Part shown: piece after piece, positions 26,358-35,639 of the stretch
Layout of the letters: every line of letters starts with the position of its first letter
Position numbering within the stretch: the first letter of the stretch is position 1
NCBI GenBank assembly: GCA_021414365.1
Contig: JAIOOR010000003.1
Location: 1-64,000 of the forward strand
Origin: Nitrosarchaeum sp.
Lineage (GTDB): Archaea > Thermoproteota > Nitrososphaeria > Nitrososphaerales > Nitrosopumilaceae
Length of the DNA stretch: 64,000 nucleotides
Direction of reading: 5' to 3'
Notes under the pieces: model-generated
The model's input: the letters and a program-made list of their open reading frames with translations, nothing else
What the model was told of the DNA's origin: nothing
Databases searched by the model: none
Translations under genes and position numbers: made by a program

Positions 26358-27158
26358 TTATTTTTTTATTTGTGAAATAATATCATCTATGATTTTCTGA
26401 TTTGATGCTGCAATAAATGAAATTCTTGTTTTATAGCTAAGATCTGTATCGAGCAGATTCAAATCAGCATCTAAAAGTAATCCTCCAGCTTCTTTTACTA
26501 TGATATATCCCGCAGCAATATCTTGAACTCTTATTTTGTTTCTTAAATCTATAAAAATATCTATAATTCCTCTTGCAAAGAAAGCCATTTCCAATGCATT
26601 TGCACCAAAATGTCTTATGTGATTATGCTGTTCAAATATTGGATGTAGTTTCTTCATCAATTCAGGTGTTGCTCCAGAAGTGTTTATTCCAATGATTTTG
26701 TAAATTGGTTCTTTATCATGAACTTTGATCTTGGATTTGTTCAAAAATGCTCCTTTATCTTTTGATGCCCAATACATATCACCATTTGATAGATTCGTTA
26801 TTACTCCATCTGTAATAGAACTTAATTTATCCTCGATTGCAAATGCTAGGGAACTACAAAAAAATGGAACTCCTCTTACAGCGTTTGCCGAACCATCAAT
26901 CGCATCCATGATGACAAATCCTTTTGAGTTTTTAGATAATTCAACTCTACCACATTCTTCTCCTAACACAATACATTCAAAATTAATTTCTTTAAGATAA
27001 TCTAATACTGTTTTTTCCGCAATAATGTCTATGTTACGTGAAATATCTCCACCTGCACCTCTCCCAAAATCTCCTGCCGCATCTTCAGTACCAGCTAATT
27101 CTTTTACATTTTCATAAATTCGTTTTGAAGCTTCTCGAAGAATTTCAATGATTTCCAT
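26358..27158 (-). CDS. Inositol monophosphatase-family phosphatase (IMPase/FBPase IV type)
   Basis: 266-residue Mg-dependent phosphatase. Metal-binding motifs: LGEECG (E-E), FVIMDAIDGSANAVRGVPFF (D-x-I-D-G-[ST]-x-N) and the C-terminal RVQDIAAGYIIVKEAGG. Archaeal members act on inositol-1-phosphate and on fructose-1,6-bisphosphate. Start at 27158 (MEIIEILREA) is preferred because a TTAAAT box lies about 30 nt upstream; the frame runs further to 27296 but the extra residues are not family-like. Divergent from the next gene. Confidence 0.9.
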   Translation of the reverse strand: MEIIEILREASKRIYENVKELAGTEDAAGDFGRGAGGDISRNIDIIAEKTVLDYLKEINFECIVLGEECGRVELSKNSKGFVIMDAIDGSANAVRGVPFFCSSLAFAIEDKLSSITDGVITNLSNGDMYWASKDKGAFLNKSKIKVHDKEPIYKIIGINTSGATPELMKKLHPIFEQHNHIRHFGANALEMAFFARGIIDIFIDLRNKIRVQDIAAGYIIVKEAGGLLLDADLNLLDTDLSYKTRISFIAASNQKIIDDIISQIKK

Positions 27159-27244
27159 AGTTTTGTTTTTCTTTCTTCGTAATTTAAGTGAAAGAACTTT
27201 TCTATTTTTGAAAGCATAAATAACAATAAAGTAACTCATCGTAT

Positions 27245-28360
27245 GTGAGTATAAAAGATCAATCTGTAGTAAGCAAAGAATCATTGATGAGTACAAAACC
27301 TGGAAAACAAATTATGAAGCAAGGATTATTCAAATCAAAAGGTTTCAAATTATTTACTCAATACAAAGAAGAAACAGAAAATGAATTTCCAAATTTTACA
27401 GATAGATTTGCTAGAGATCTTTTACATGAAATAAAATCTGATCTTTCTCCAAATTCAACACAACAAGCATTTGGAAATGAAGTAGGCTCGACCGAAATTA
27501 TTCTTCAGGCTTCTGAAATTGATAATGTGAGATCAAAGTTAGAGAATCCAGATGTAATAAAAGATAGGGTACTTCGTATTCTAAATTCAAATTTTGTTAA
27601 AATGACTTTTCCTGTGTTTAATGCATTATTTGATGGGGCTTCAAATTATACTGGAAAAAAAGATTCTCAATTAAGACAAGATATTGTTGAGGGTCATATT
27701 TTGGCAATTGATCTTAGTGAACCTATGGATAGAATTGTAGACAAAGATGAAGACTTAGAATATCTTGATGATTACAAACTAATGAATCCATATATTTTGA
27801 AATTAGCTAGAGAAAAAATTTCTAAAGGAGGAGATAAAGTCCTAAAAGAATTCGAAGAAGGATTCAAAGATGCTAGAATAGGTCAATATCTTGATGAAAA
27901 ATTAAAATCAAAACCGACTATGATTACAGAAGAAGAAATGAATTTGTCTTACAAAAAATACCGTTCTGTTATGGGAACAGCTGGAAGAAACATGGCTCTG
28001 GCTGAAAGACCGCTTGGAGAAATTTTCTATCTTGGAATGGCACGAGCTGCCGAAGGTGTTGGATGTGGAAATGAAATTGAAGATTCTATCAAAAATGGTT
28101 TTGTAAAAATACCATCTTGGCCATTATACTACACTTTATTATCAAGTGATGTCAAAAAAGGATTTGATTTAACTTTAGAAAAAAGTAACTTATATCTCCA
28201 AGATGCTCGTTTAGCACTTAAATTACTGCCAAATGATTTCTCACATACTGAATTTTTAGAATTTTTATTTTTAACTGTCGAACACTACAATCAATATTGG
28301 TATAATCAATTACAAAAAGTAAAAAAATGGTCAGAATTTGAATCTAATCTTCCTAAGTGA
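27245..28360 (+). CDS. Conserved-looking protein of unknown function upstream of RFC-L
   Basis: 371-residue soluble, charged, mostly helical protein; no family recognised. It has no obvious Walker or metal motif. Noticeable are an acidic central region (VDKDEDLEYLDDYKL) and a Tyr/Trp-rich end (TVEHYNQYWYNQLQKV). The GTG start lies 29 nt downstream of an ATAAATAAC element, fitting leaderless transcription; ATG 27287 is an alternative. It overlaps the first possible start of rfcL, so the two genes are co-transcribed, which hints at a role connected to replication or repair. Confidence 0.78.
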   Translation: MSIKDQSVVSKESLMSTKPGKQIMKQGLFKSKGFKLFTQYKEETENEFPNFTDRFARDLLHEIKSDLSPNSTQQAFGNEVGSTEIILQASEIDNVRSKLENPDVIKDRVLRILNSNFVKMTFPVFNALFDGASNYTGKKDSQLRQDIVEGHILAIDLSEPMDRIVDKDEDLEYLDDYKLMNPYILKLAREKISKGGDKVLKEFEEGFKDARIGQYLDEKLKSKPTMITEEEMNLSYKKYRSVMGTAGRNMALAERPLGEIFYLGMARAAEGVGCGNEIEDSIKNGFVKIPSWPLYYTLLSSDVKKGFDLTLEKSNLYLQDARLALKLLPNDFSHTEFLEFLFLTVEHYNQYWYNQLQKVKKWSEFESNLPK

Positions 28361-28368
28361 TTAATTTG

Positions 28369-29526
28369 ATGTGGTCTGAAAAATATAGGCCTCAGAATAT
28401 TTCTGACATGATTGGAAATGAAGAATCTAGATCTTCCATAATTGAATGGTTCACAAAATGGAAGAAGGGCACAAAACCTCTCTTACTAGTTGGTCCTCCA
28501 GGAATAGGAAAAACAACCATTAGCTATCTTACTGCAAAACAATTTGGTTATGATCTTATTGGATTGAATGCAAGTGATGTCAGAAGCAAGTCTCAAATTA
28601 ACGAAATTCTTACACCTGTATTGGGTAACATCAGCATATTGGGAATTCCGATGATTTTCATTGATGAAGTTGATGGAATTCATGGAAGGGGAGATTATGG
28701 TGGCGTAGAAGCATTAATTGAAATTTTAAAAGAACCTACAGTTCCAATCATACTTGCTGCAAATTCAGATGAATCAGATAAAATGAAAAGTATCAAAAAA
28801 GTTGTAAAAACCATTTATTTCAAGCCAATTCCACCACGCCTTTTGAAAGTATATCTTGAAAATATCTTGAGAAAAGAAAATTCACAACTAAGTCCTGGAT
28901 CTGTGATAAAAGTAATTGATAGATCAAATGGTGATATCCGTTCAATGATTAATTTGACACAATCCCTTGTCACTGGATTTAATCCTCAAACTGAAAAATC
29001 ATTTGAAAGCATAAATGTGGAAGATGGAATTAATGCATTTTTTAAAGCAAATTCACTTGATGAAGCTCGCAGTGTTTTATATTCAATGAATATTGATCCA
29101 AAATTAAAGATAGATGCTTTTTACTCTAGTATTATTACAAGCAATTTAGATAATTCTACACTTGCAAAACTTTTAGAAATTATTTCTAAAGTTGACATGC
29201 TTTATGGAAAAATCATGAAAACTCAAAATTGGAGATTACTACGTTATCTCAATGAAACTTTAATTGGATTATATCAAAACAATGAACGAATAAGATATAC
29301 ACAATACAATCTTTCATGGCCACTTTTAAATCGTATTAGATGGGATGGAAAAAAAATAAAATCATTCTCTTCAATGATGGCAAAAAATTTACATCAGTCA
29401 TCTAGTTCATTTATTACTTTATGCTTTCCTTACATGTTATTTTGTATGAAGAATAAAAAATTAGAATTAGAATTAGAAGATACTTTTGATGATATTCTTG
29501 AAAAGGAGATTGAATCAATTCTATGA
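28369..29526 (+). CDS. rfcL: Replication factor C large subunit
   Basis: 385-residue clamp-loader subunit. RFC box MWSEKYRPQNISDMIGN, Walker A VGPPGIGKTTISYL (about residue 41), Walker B MIFIDEVDGIHGRGD (about 97), and sensor region ILAANSDES. The SRC arginine-finger motif of small subunits is absent, as expected for RFC-L. It is short for archaeal RFC-L (often 400-500) and ends without the usual clear Lys-rich PIP box; the last residues are acidic. I chose ATG 28369; GTG 28357 would overlap the upstream gene's stop. The 3' end overlaps the next gene by 4 bp. Confidence 0.93.
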   Translation: MWSEKYRPQNISDMIGNEESRSSIIEWFTKWKKGTKPLLLVGPPGIGKTTISYLTAKQFGYDLIGLNASDVRSKSQINEILTPVLGNISILGIPMIFIDEVDGIHGRGDYGGVEALIEILKEPTVPIILAANSDESDKMKSIKKVVKTIYFKPIPPRLLKVYLENILRKENSQLSPGSVIKVIDRSNGDIRSMINLTQSLVTGFNPQTEKSFESINVEDGINAFFKANSLDEARSVLYSMNIDPKLKIDAFYSSIITSNLDNSTLAKLLEIISKVDMLYGKIMKTQNWRLLRYLNETLIGLYQNNERIRYTQYNLSWPLLNRIRWDGKKIKSFSSMMAKNLHQSSSSFITLCFPYMLFCMKNKKLELELEDTFDDILEKEIESIL

Positions 29527-29837
29527 GCTGGAGAAAAATTCCAATGAAGTTTCCAGGAATTTGTATCGTTTGTAATGAAAAAATTGAAGTAAATGAAATT
29601 GGGCTGTGGGCAAAAGGACTAGGTGTAAAACATGAAAAATGTGCTCAAATTAATGAACTTCAATGTATTGTATGTAAGGCTTCAGCTGGATGTTCATTAT
29701 GTGAATTCCAAGATAATTGTGATATTCAAGGAGTTTCTCAATTATGTATATGTAAAAAATGCAGCGATGAGAAAAACTCTTTTGATTCTTATCAAAAATC
29801 TGTCAAAAAGAATTTCCCACTATTTAATCTAAAATAA
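29523..29837 (+). CDS. Cys-rich zinc-binding protein of unknown function
   Basis: 104-residue protein with 11 Cys. The N-terminal CIVCNEKIEVNEIGLW looks like a treble-clef or LIM-like half-site; the middle holds CIVC, GCSLC and NC, and the end LCICKKC. Several structural zinc sites are likely. The first 40 residues resemble the zinc-ribbon that recognises C-terminal parts of PARP-like or topoisomerase zinc modules, but this is too weak to name. Translationally coupled to rfcL (4-bp overlap), so possibly a replication accessory. Confidence 0.72.
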   Translation: MSWRKIPMKFPGICIVCNEKIEVNEIGLWAKGLGVKHEKCAQINELQCIVCKASAGCSLCEFQDNCDIQGVSQLCICKKCSDEKNSFDSYQKSVKKNFPLFNLK

Positions 29838-29960
29838 TAGATCAACGAATAATTCAAAATCACATAATCTAGGATTTCTTTAAAATACTCACAGTCAAAT
29901 TTTGAAAAATTCTAAAACTAAACTAAATTAATATAGGAAGATTTCTTTTCTAAAATATCT

Positions 29961-31508
29961 ATGCACTTCGAGAAAATTGAAGGTTATTCTAAAAGAAAAA
30001 AAATAGCTTCACAAGGTGGAGGGCAAGATAAAATCAAAGATCAACATGATAAGGGTAAATTAACAGCTCGTGAAAGAATTGATCTTCTGTTAGATTCTGG
30101 TACTTTCACAGAAATTGATCCACTTACAACTCATCATTATCATGAATATGACATGCAAAAGAAAAAATTCTTTACAGATGGAGTTGTTGGCGGATATGGC
30201 AATGTAAATGGTAGACAAATCTTTGTTTTTGCTTATGATTTTACTGTACTTGGTGGTACACTAAGTCAAATGGGAGCTAAAAAAATTACAAAATTGATGG
30301 ATCATGCACTGAAGACAGGATGTCCAATAATCGGAATAATGGACTCAGGTGGAGCAAGAATCCAAGAAGGAATTATGAGTCTTGATGGATTTGCTGATAT
30401 TTTTTACCATAATCAATTAGCTTCCGGTGTCATTCCTCAAATTACTGCAAGCATTGGTCCATCGGCTGGTGGTTCTGTTTATTCACCCGCAATGACTGAT
30501 TTTGTTATTATGGTTGAAAAGGTAGGAACTATGTTTGTAACTGGACCTGATGTAGTAAAGACTGTTTTAGGTGAAGAAATTTCATTTGATGATTTAGGTG
30601 GCGCAATGACACATGGAATTAAAAGCGGTGTTGCACATTTTGTTGCAAAAAACGAATACGAATGTATGGATTATATAAAAAAATTAATTTCTTTTCTACC
30701 ACAAAATAATACTGAAGAACCACCAAAAATAAAAACTGATGATGATCCAAACAGACTTGATCATAATCTGATCAACATTATTCCTGATAATCCATTACAA
30801 CCATATGATATGAAAGAAATTATTACCTCAGTTGTTGATAATCATGATTTTTTTGAAGTTCATGAATTATTTGCACCAAATGTTGTTGTTGGTTTTGGAA
30901 GATTAAATGGAAAAGTTGTTGGCATCGTTGCTAATCAACCATTGCATCTTGCTGGTGCACTAGATATTGATTCATCAAACAAAGCAGCTCGATTCATTAG
31001 ATTTTGTGATTCCTTTAACATTGCCATCATTACTCTAGTAGATACTCCAGGTTACATGCCAGGTTCTAATCAAGAACACAACGGTATCATTCGACATGGT
31101 AGTAAACTTCTCTATGCTTACTGTGAGGCAACTGTTCCTCGAATTACACTTGTAATTGGAAAAGCATACGGTGGTGCATACATTGCTATGGGAAGTAAAA
31201 ATTTGAGAACTGATGTGAATTATGCTTGGCCAACTGCTAGATGTGCTGTACTTGGTGCTGAAGCAGCTGTTAAAATTATGTATAGAAAGGAACTCTCTTC
31301 CTCAAAAGATGCAGAATCTCTAAAGAAACAACTTATCAGTGAATTTGCGGAAAAATTTGAAAATCCATACGTTGCAGCATCTCATGGAACTGTTGATAAT
31401 GTGATTGATCCTGCAGAAACCCGACCCATGTTAATAAAAGCACTAGAAATGCTTGCTAATAAAAGAGAAAAACAACTTCCAAGAAAACATGGAAATATCA
31501 ATCTGTGA
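29961..31508 (+). CDS. pccB: Acyl-CoA (acetyl/propionyl-CoA) carboxylase, carboxyltransferase subunit
   Basis: 515-residue carboxyltransferase transferring CO2 from carboxybiotin to acetyl- or propionyl-CoA, the two carboxylations of the 3HP/4HB cycle in ammonia-oxidising archaea. Motifs: KLTARERIDLLLDSGTF, the N-domain oxyanion region DSGGARIQEGI, GPSAGGSVYSPA, FVTGPDVVKTV, and C-domain TPGYMPGSNQEHNGIIRHG with AYGGAYIAMGSK. TATA-like TTAATATAGG is about 33 nt before the ATG. First gene of the operon pccB-accC-accB. Confidence 0.95.
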   Translation: MHFEKIEGYSKRKKIASQGGGQDKIKDQHDKGKLTARERIDLLLDSGTFTEIDPLTTHHYHEYDMQKKKFFTDGVVGGYGNVNGRQIFVFAYDFTVLGGTLSQMGAKKITKLMDHALKTGCPIIGIMDSGGARIQEGIMSLDGFADIFYHNQLASGVIPQITASIGPSAGGSVYSPAMTDFVIMVEKVGTMFVTGPDVVKTVLGEEISFDDLGGAMTHGIKSGVAHFVAKNEYECMDYIKKLISFLPQNNTEEPPKIKTDDDPNRLDHNLINIIPDNPLQPYDMKEIITSVVDNHDFFEVHELFAPNVVVGFGRLNGKVVGIVANQPLHLAGALDIDSSNKAARFIRFCDSFNIAIITLVDTPGYMPGSNQEHNGIIRHGSKLLYAYCEATVPRITLVIGKAYGGAYIAMGSKNLRTDVNYAWPTARCAVLGAEAAVKIMYRKELSSSKDAESLKKQLISEFAEKFENPYVAASHGTVDNVIDPAETRPMLIKALEMLANKREKQLPRKHGNINL

Positions 31509-31513
31509 TTAAT

Positions 31514-33001
31514 ATGATTGAAAAAGTTCTTATCGCAAACAGAGGAGAAATTGCTTTGCGTGTAATTAAGACGTGCAAAGCACTTGGAATCAAAACTGTT
31601 GCAGTGTATTCTGATGAAGATTACCATTCTTTACATGTTAAACAAGCAACCGAAGCATATCATATTGGTGAGGCTGCTCCTGCCAAGTCTTATCTAAATC
31701 AAGAAAAAATTATTGAAACTATCTTGTCTTCTGGTGCTGATGCCATACATCCAGGTTATGGTTTTCTTTCAGAAAATTCTGACTTTGCAAGTAAATGTGA
31801 AAAAAATAAAATAAATTTTATTGGCCCATCTGCTGCCTCTATGGAACTTTGTGGTGATAAAATGCAATGTAAATCTGCAATGTTAAAAGCAAAAGTTCCT
31901 ACTGTACCTGGTAGTCCAGGTCTTGTAAAGAATGTTGAAGAAGCATTAAAAATTGCAAATGACATCGCATATCCTGTATTATTAAAATCGGTTTTTGGTG
32001 GTGGTGGTCGTGGAATAAGATTAGTAAATAATGATAAAGAATTACGAGAAGGTTTTGAAACAGTTACAAGCGAATCCATCTCAGCTGTTGGCAAATCTGC
32101 AATAATTGTTGAAAAATTTCTTCAAAAAACTAGACATATTGAATATCAGATGGCTCGAGACAAACATGGTAATGCGGTTCATATCTTTGAAAGAGAATGT
32201 TCTATACAAAGACGTAATCAAAAACTCATCGAACAAACGCCATCACCCGTAGTTGATCAAAAAACACGCGATAGAATAGGTGAATTGGTAGTAAAAGCAT
32301 CAGAAGCTGTTGATTACACTAACCTAGGTACTGCAGAATTTCTTAGGGCTGACAATGGTGAGTTTTATTTCATAGAGATTAATGCTCGTTTGCAAGTTGA
32401 GCATCCCATTTCTGAACTAGTTTCTGGATTAGATTTTGTTAAACTTCAAATAGATATTGCTAATGGTGAACCACTTCCATTCAAACAAAAGGATCTAAAA
32501 ATGAATGGATATGCAATTGAATGTAGAATAAATGCAGAAGATACATTCTTAGACTTTGCTCCTTCCACCGGACCCGTTCCAGATGTGACAATTCCTTCTG
32601 GACCAAGTATTAGGTGTGATACATATCTGTATCCTGGATGCACTGTATCTCCATTTTATGACTCTTTAATGGCTAAATTATGTACTTGGGGTCAAACATT
32701 TGAAGAATCTAGAACTAGAATGCTTAATGCATTAAATGATTTCTATATACAAGGTGTTGAAACCTCAATTCCTCTTTACAAAACAATTCTAAATACCGAT
32801 GAATACAAAAATGGTAATCTTTCTACAGATTTCTTGAATCGTTATAAAATTATTGATAGATTAAAAGAAGATCTTAAAAAAGAAAAAATAGAAAAAAGTG
32901 ATGCTGCATTAGCAGCTGCCATTATCTATTCTGAATACTTTAAGAGCAAAGTGCAAAACACTACTTCTGATAATTCTAATTGGAAAAATAAATTAGGTTG
33001 A
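31514..33001 (+). CDS. accC: Biotin carboxylase subunit of acyl-CoA carboxylase
   Basis: 495-residue ATP-grasp enzyme that carboxylates biotin with bicarbonate. Start IEKVLIANRGEIALRV, biotin-carboxylase motif GYGFLSEN, ATP loop GGGGRGIRLV, and active-site EINARLQVEHPISELVSG. Full-length for a stand-alone biotin carboxylase, with about 40 extra C-terminal residues. The frame opens at 31505 and overlaps pccB; I chose ATG 31514 because the family starts directly with this segment. Confidence 0.95.
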   Translation: MIEKVLIANRGEIALRVIKTCKALGIKTVAVYSDEDYHSLHVKQATEAYHIGEAAPAKSYLNQEKIIETILSSGADAIHPGYGFLSENSDFASKCEKNKINFIGPSAASMELCGDKMQCKSAMLKAKVPTVPGSPGLVKNVEEALKIANDIAYPVLLKSVFGGGGRGIRLVNNDKELREGFETVTSESISAVGKSAIIVEKFLQKTRHIEYQMARDKHGNAVHIFERECSIQRRNQKLIEQTPSPVVDQKTRDRIGELVVKASEAVDYTNLGTAEFLRADNGEFYFIEINARLQVEHPISELVSGLDFVKLQIDIANGEPLPFKQKDLKMNGYAIECRINAEDTFLDFAPSTGPVPDVTIPSGPSIRCDTYLYPGCTVSPFYDSLMAKLCTWGQTFEESRTRMLNALNDFYIQGVETSIPLYKTILNTDEYKNGNLSTDFLNRYKIIDRLKEDLKKEKIEKSDAALAAAIIYSEYFKSKVQNTTSDNSNWKNKLG

Positions 33002-33007
33002 TAATAA

Positions 33008-33520
33008 ATGGATTACAAAATAAAAGATACTGAAAAAACATTTGATGGTGAAATAACTAAAAACCTTGGTAATAATGAATATGTGATTAAAATCAATGAT
33101 GTTGAACATCAAATTAAAATTCTAAAAATGGATTCTAAAGGAATTGAATTTATATTAGATCAAAAATACCACAGAACAAAATATCTTGAAAATTCAACAA
33201 ATGAAATGAATCTCATTATTGATAATGTACCAATTACTATCAATATGCACACTGATCTAGATACAATTGTCTTTAAGCATTCTGGTGGTGCAATCTCTTC
33301 TGACACTCAATTAGCATTAAAGAGTCAAATTCCAGGCAAAGTAGTTTCTATTGCTGTACAAGAAGGTAATTCTGTAAAACAAGGAGATGTTGTTTGTACT
33401 TTAGAATCTATGAAAATGCAAGTATCTATAAAATCTCATAAAAATGGTTCTATCAAATCTATTAAAATCAAAATTGGTGGAACAGTAGCTAAAAATGATA
33501 TTGTTGCCGAAATAGAATAA
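33008..33520 (+). CDS. accB: Biotin carboxyl carrier protein
   Basis: 170-residue carrier with a C-terminal biotinyl domain: QIPGKVVSIAVQEGNSVKQGDVVCTLESMKMQV, with Lys136 of ESMKMQ as the predicted biotinylation site and the usual V-x-x-G-D and G-x-V hairpin partners. The N-terminal 95 residues link to the carboxylase. It follows accC by 6 bp and completes a three-gene acyl-CoA carboxylase. Confidence 0.93.
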   Translation: MDYKIKDTEKTFDGEITKNLGNNEYVIKINDVEHQIKILKMDSKGIEFILDQKYHRTKYLENSTNEMNLIIDNVPITINMHTDLDTIVFKHSGGAISSDTQLALKSQIPGKVVSIAVQEGNSVKQGDVVCTLESMKMQVSIKSHKNGSIKSIKIKIGGTVAKNDIVAEIE

Positions 33521-33531
33521 AAATTATCTAT

Positions 33532-33996
33532 TTATTTTAAGAATTTTTTAATTTCTTCGTAATTTGGTTCTTTTAATGGATCTTCTGATACCCATTTGTA
33601 TCCAATTTTACCATTCTCTGTAATTATGAATACAGAACGTTTTGCAGCATTGTAGTCTTTGATATGTAAAAGATGAGGCATTAAAACATCATAATCCCGA
33701 ATTGTTTTACTATTATAATCTGCTAATATTGGAAAATTCAAGTTATGTTTTTGTGCAAACGCTTTGTTAGCAAATGGTCCATCATTACTTATTGCAATTA
33801 CTTGAGCACCAAGATTTGATATTTCTCCCCATGAATCTCTAAACTTACACATCTCATTTTCACATATAGGAGAGCTTGCCGCTACAAAAAATGACAATAT
33901 TATTTTCTTTCCTTTGAATTCATCCAAAGTCCTCATTTTGAGATCTATATCTGGAAGCTCAAAATTAGGTGCAATATCCCCAACATTTAGTGACAT
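33532..33996 (-). CDS. Peroxiredoxin, BCP/PrxQ type
   Basis: 154-residue thiol peroxidase. The thioredoxin fold start GDIAPNFELPDIDL is followed by SFFVAASSPICENEMCKFRD, with Cys45 as the peroxidatic and Cys50 as the resolving Cys in C-x4-C spacing typical of PrxQ/BCP. The usual T-x-x-C is S-P-I-C here, a modest variation. Stands alone and converges with the carboxylase operon; divergent from nuoA. Confidence 0.9.
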   Translation of the reverse strand: MSLNVGDIAPNFELPDIDLKMRTLDEFKGKKIILSFFVAASSPICENEMCKFRDSWGEISNLGAQVIAISNDGPFANKAFAQKHNLNFPILADYNSKTIRDYDVLMPHLLHIKDYNAAKRSVFIITENGKIGYKWVSEDPLKEPNYEEIKKFLK

Positions 33997-34076
33997 GATC
34001 GCTTTTGGTACGTTATACTATTAAGTTTTTTATCGTGATTTCTTTTCTAAAATTTAAATCAAAAAAGTGCATACCT

Positions 34077-34084
34077 TTTTATAC
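34077..34084 (+). promoter_or_regulatory. TATA element of the nuo operon
   Basis: TTTTATAC ending the AT-rich stretch at 34077-34084 lies 31 nt before the TTG at 34108. This supports leaderless initiation on TTG for nuoA, the first gene of the 11-gene operon. Confidence 0.5.
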
Positions 34085-34107
34085 AAAAACTTGGGTTCAA
34101 AGCTAAA

Positions 34108-34482
34108 TTGGTCGGAGAATTAGCGGGCAATTATAGTACCGTTGTGTTGATGTTTGGATTTGCGGTAGTAGCAATGGCCCCGGCACTTTTAATTTCTAGG
34201 ATGATTTCTCCTAGAAAAAGAAGTAACCCAGTTAAATTCTTGCCAATGGAATGTGGACAAGTCCCATCAGGTGAAGGACGAACTCACTTTATGATGCAAT
34301 ACTATGCTTACATTTTGATGTTTGTTGTATTTGATGTAATGGCCATTTTCTTATATGCTTGGGGTAGTTCACTTTTAGAACTTCCAAAATCTGCAACTTT
34401 GCCAATTATTGGTTTCTTAGGAATCATGTTTGCAGCAATGGCGTTTGCACTATATCAATCAGGGAGACGGAACATATGGTAA
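34108..34482 (+). CDS. nuoA: Complex I subunit NuoA
   Basis: 124-residue membrane subunit with three predicted helices. Between helix 1 and 2 is KFLPMECGQVPSGEGR, containing the family E-C-G loop, followed by YYAYILMFVVFDVMAIFLY. The TTG start is supported by a TATA box 31 nt upstream. First gene of nuoABCDHIJKMLN. Confidence 0.92.
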   Translation: MVGELAGNYSTVVLMFGFAVVAMAPALLISRMISPRKRSNPVKFLPMECGQVPSGEGRTHFMMQYYAYILMFVVFDVMAIFLYAWGSSLLELPKSATLPIIGFLGIMFAAMAFALYQSGRRNIW

Positions 34483-34522
34483 TCTTTTATACAAATCCAA
34501 ATTATGAAAATGGAGGATTGGT

Positions 34523-35047
34523 ATGATAAAAGATCTGATTACACCACAAAATGCAAATGTGTTTGTTGGAAAGCTAGGTGATATTTTAGAAAAAGCAATT
34601 GATAAACCATTAGGATATGCAATCAATTGGGGAAGAATATGGTCACTTTGGCCTGTTCACATTGAAACTGCATGTTGTAGTGTAGAATTTGGAGCAGCAT
34701 CTAGTCCAAGGTATGATGTTGAGCGATTTGGAATTATTGAAGCATTTGGTTCACTTCGACAATGTGATCTTATTGTAGTTCAAGGAACCATTACAAGAAA
34801 AATGGCTCCACGTCTTCGTTTAGTTTATGATCAAATGCCAGAACCAAAATATGTTATTGCGATGGGAGCTTGTGCAATTACTGGAGGATTATATTTTGAT
34901 TCATACAATGTACTTCCTGGAATTGATGGTGTTCTACCTGTAGATGTCTATGTTCCAGGTTGTCCACCTAGACCTGAAACTCTAATTCAAGGATGCATGT
35001 TACTACAAGAAAAAATCAAGAGAATGAAAGCTAGGAAGTATGTATAA
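34523..35047 (+). CDS. nuoB: Complex I subunit NuoB
   Basis: 174-residue peripheral-arm subunit carrying the terminal [4Fe-4S] cluster N2. Ligands are visible in TACCSVEFGA (adjacent Cys pair), GACAITGG and VPGCPPRPE. A GGAGG Shine-Dalgarno precedes the ATG. Stop and next start overlap as TAATG. Confidence 0.96.
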   Translation: MIKDLITPQNANVFVGKLGDILEKAIDKPLGYAINWGRIWSLWPVHIETACCSVEFGAASSPRYDVERFGIIEAFGSLRQCDLIVVQGTITRKMAPRLRLVYDQMPEPKYVIAMGACAITGGLYFDSYNVLPGIDGVLPVDVYVPGCPPRPETLIQGCMLLQEKIKRMKARKYV

Positions 35048-35637
35048 TGAGTTCTGATTCTGAAAATGAACAAATTGAAACTACACTTGAAGAAAAACCT
35101 GTATCTGCTAAAACCTCTCCTGCTCCAGCCAAAGAAATTGAGTTACCAAAATTTGAAAAAGGCATTGCAGATAAAATTGTTGAGAAATTTGGTCCTAAAG
35201 TTAAAGTTGCATTTGTAAAACCAGATAGAGTTGGGATTAATGTGGGAAAAGAAGATGTTACAGAAGTAGCAGAATTTTTAAGAGATGTTTTAAATTTTGA
35301 TCATGCCGAATCTGTGTCTGGGGTAGATTACCCTAATGACAAAGAAATTGAAGTAGTTTATCATTTAGGATCGTATACTGACTCTACACTGGCTAGACAA
35401 ATTCTTGTACTGGCAACTAGGGCACAAAGAGAAGAAAATCCAATTCCAGGAAACGATGCAACAAAACTTCCTAGTCTTAGAGAAATATTTTACAGTGTAG
35501 AATTTCATGAAAGAGAAGTTTTCGAAATGCTTGGAGTTTACTTTCAAGGTCATCCTGATAATAGACGATTACTTTTGCCCGAAGATTGGGCAGATTTACC
35601 TCCGTTAAGAAAGGACTTTGCAATTAAAGGTAGATAG
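35047..35637 (+). CDS. nuoC: Complex I subunit NuoC
   Basis: 196-residue peripheral subunit (30-kDa type). The core contains SGVDYPNDKEIEVVYHL and the signature ERE-V-F-EMLGVYFQGHPDNRRLLLP-EDW. The N-terminal 35 residues are Lys/Glu/Pro-rich and look disordered. Separate from nuoD rather than fused. Confidence 0.93.
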   Translation: MSSDSENEQIETTLEEKPVSAKTSPAPAKEIELPKFEKGIADKIVEKFGPKVKVAFVKPDRVGINVGKEDVTEVAEFLRDVLNFDHAESVSGVDYPNDKEIEVVYHLGSYTDSTLARQILVLATRAQREENPIPGNDATKLPSLREIFYSVEFHEREVFEMLGVYFQGHPDNRRLLLPEDWADLPPLRKDFAIKGR

Positions 35638-35639
35638 AA

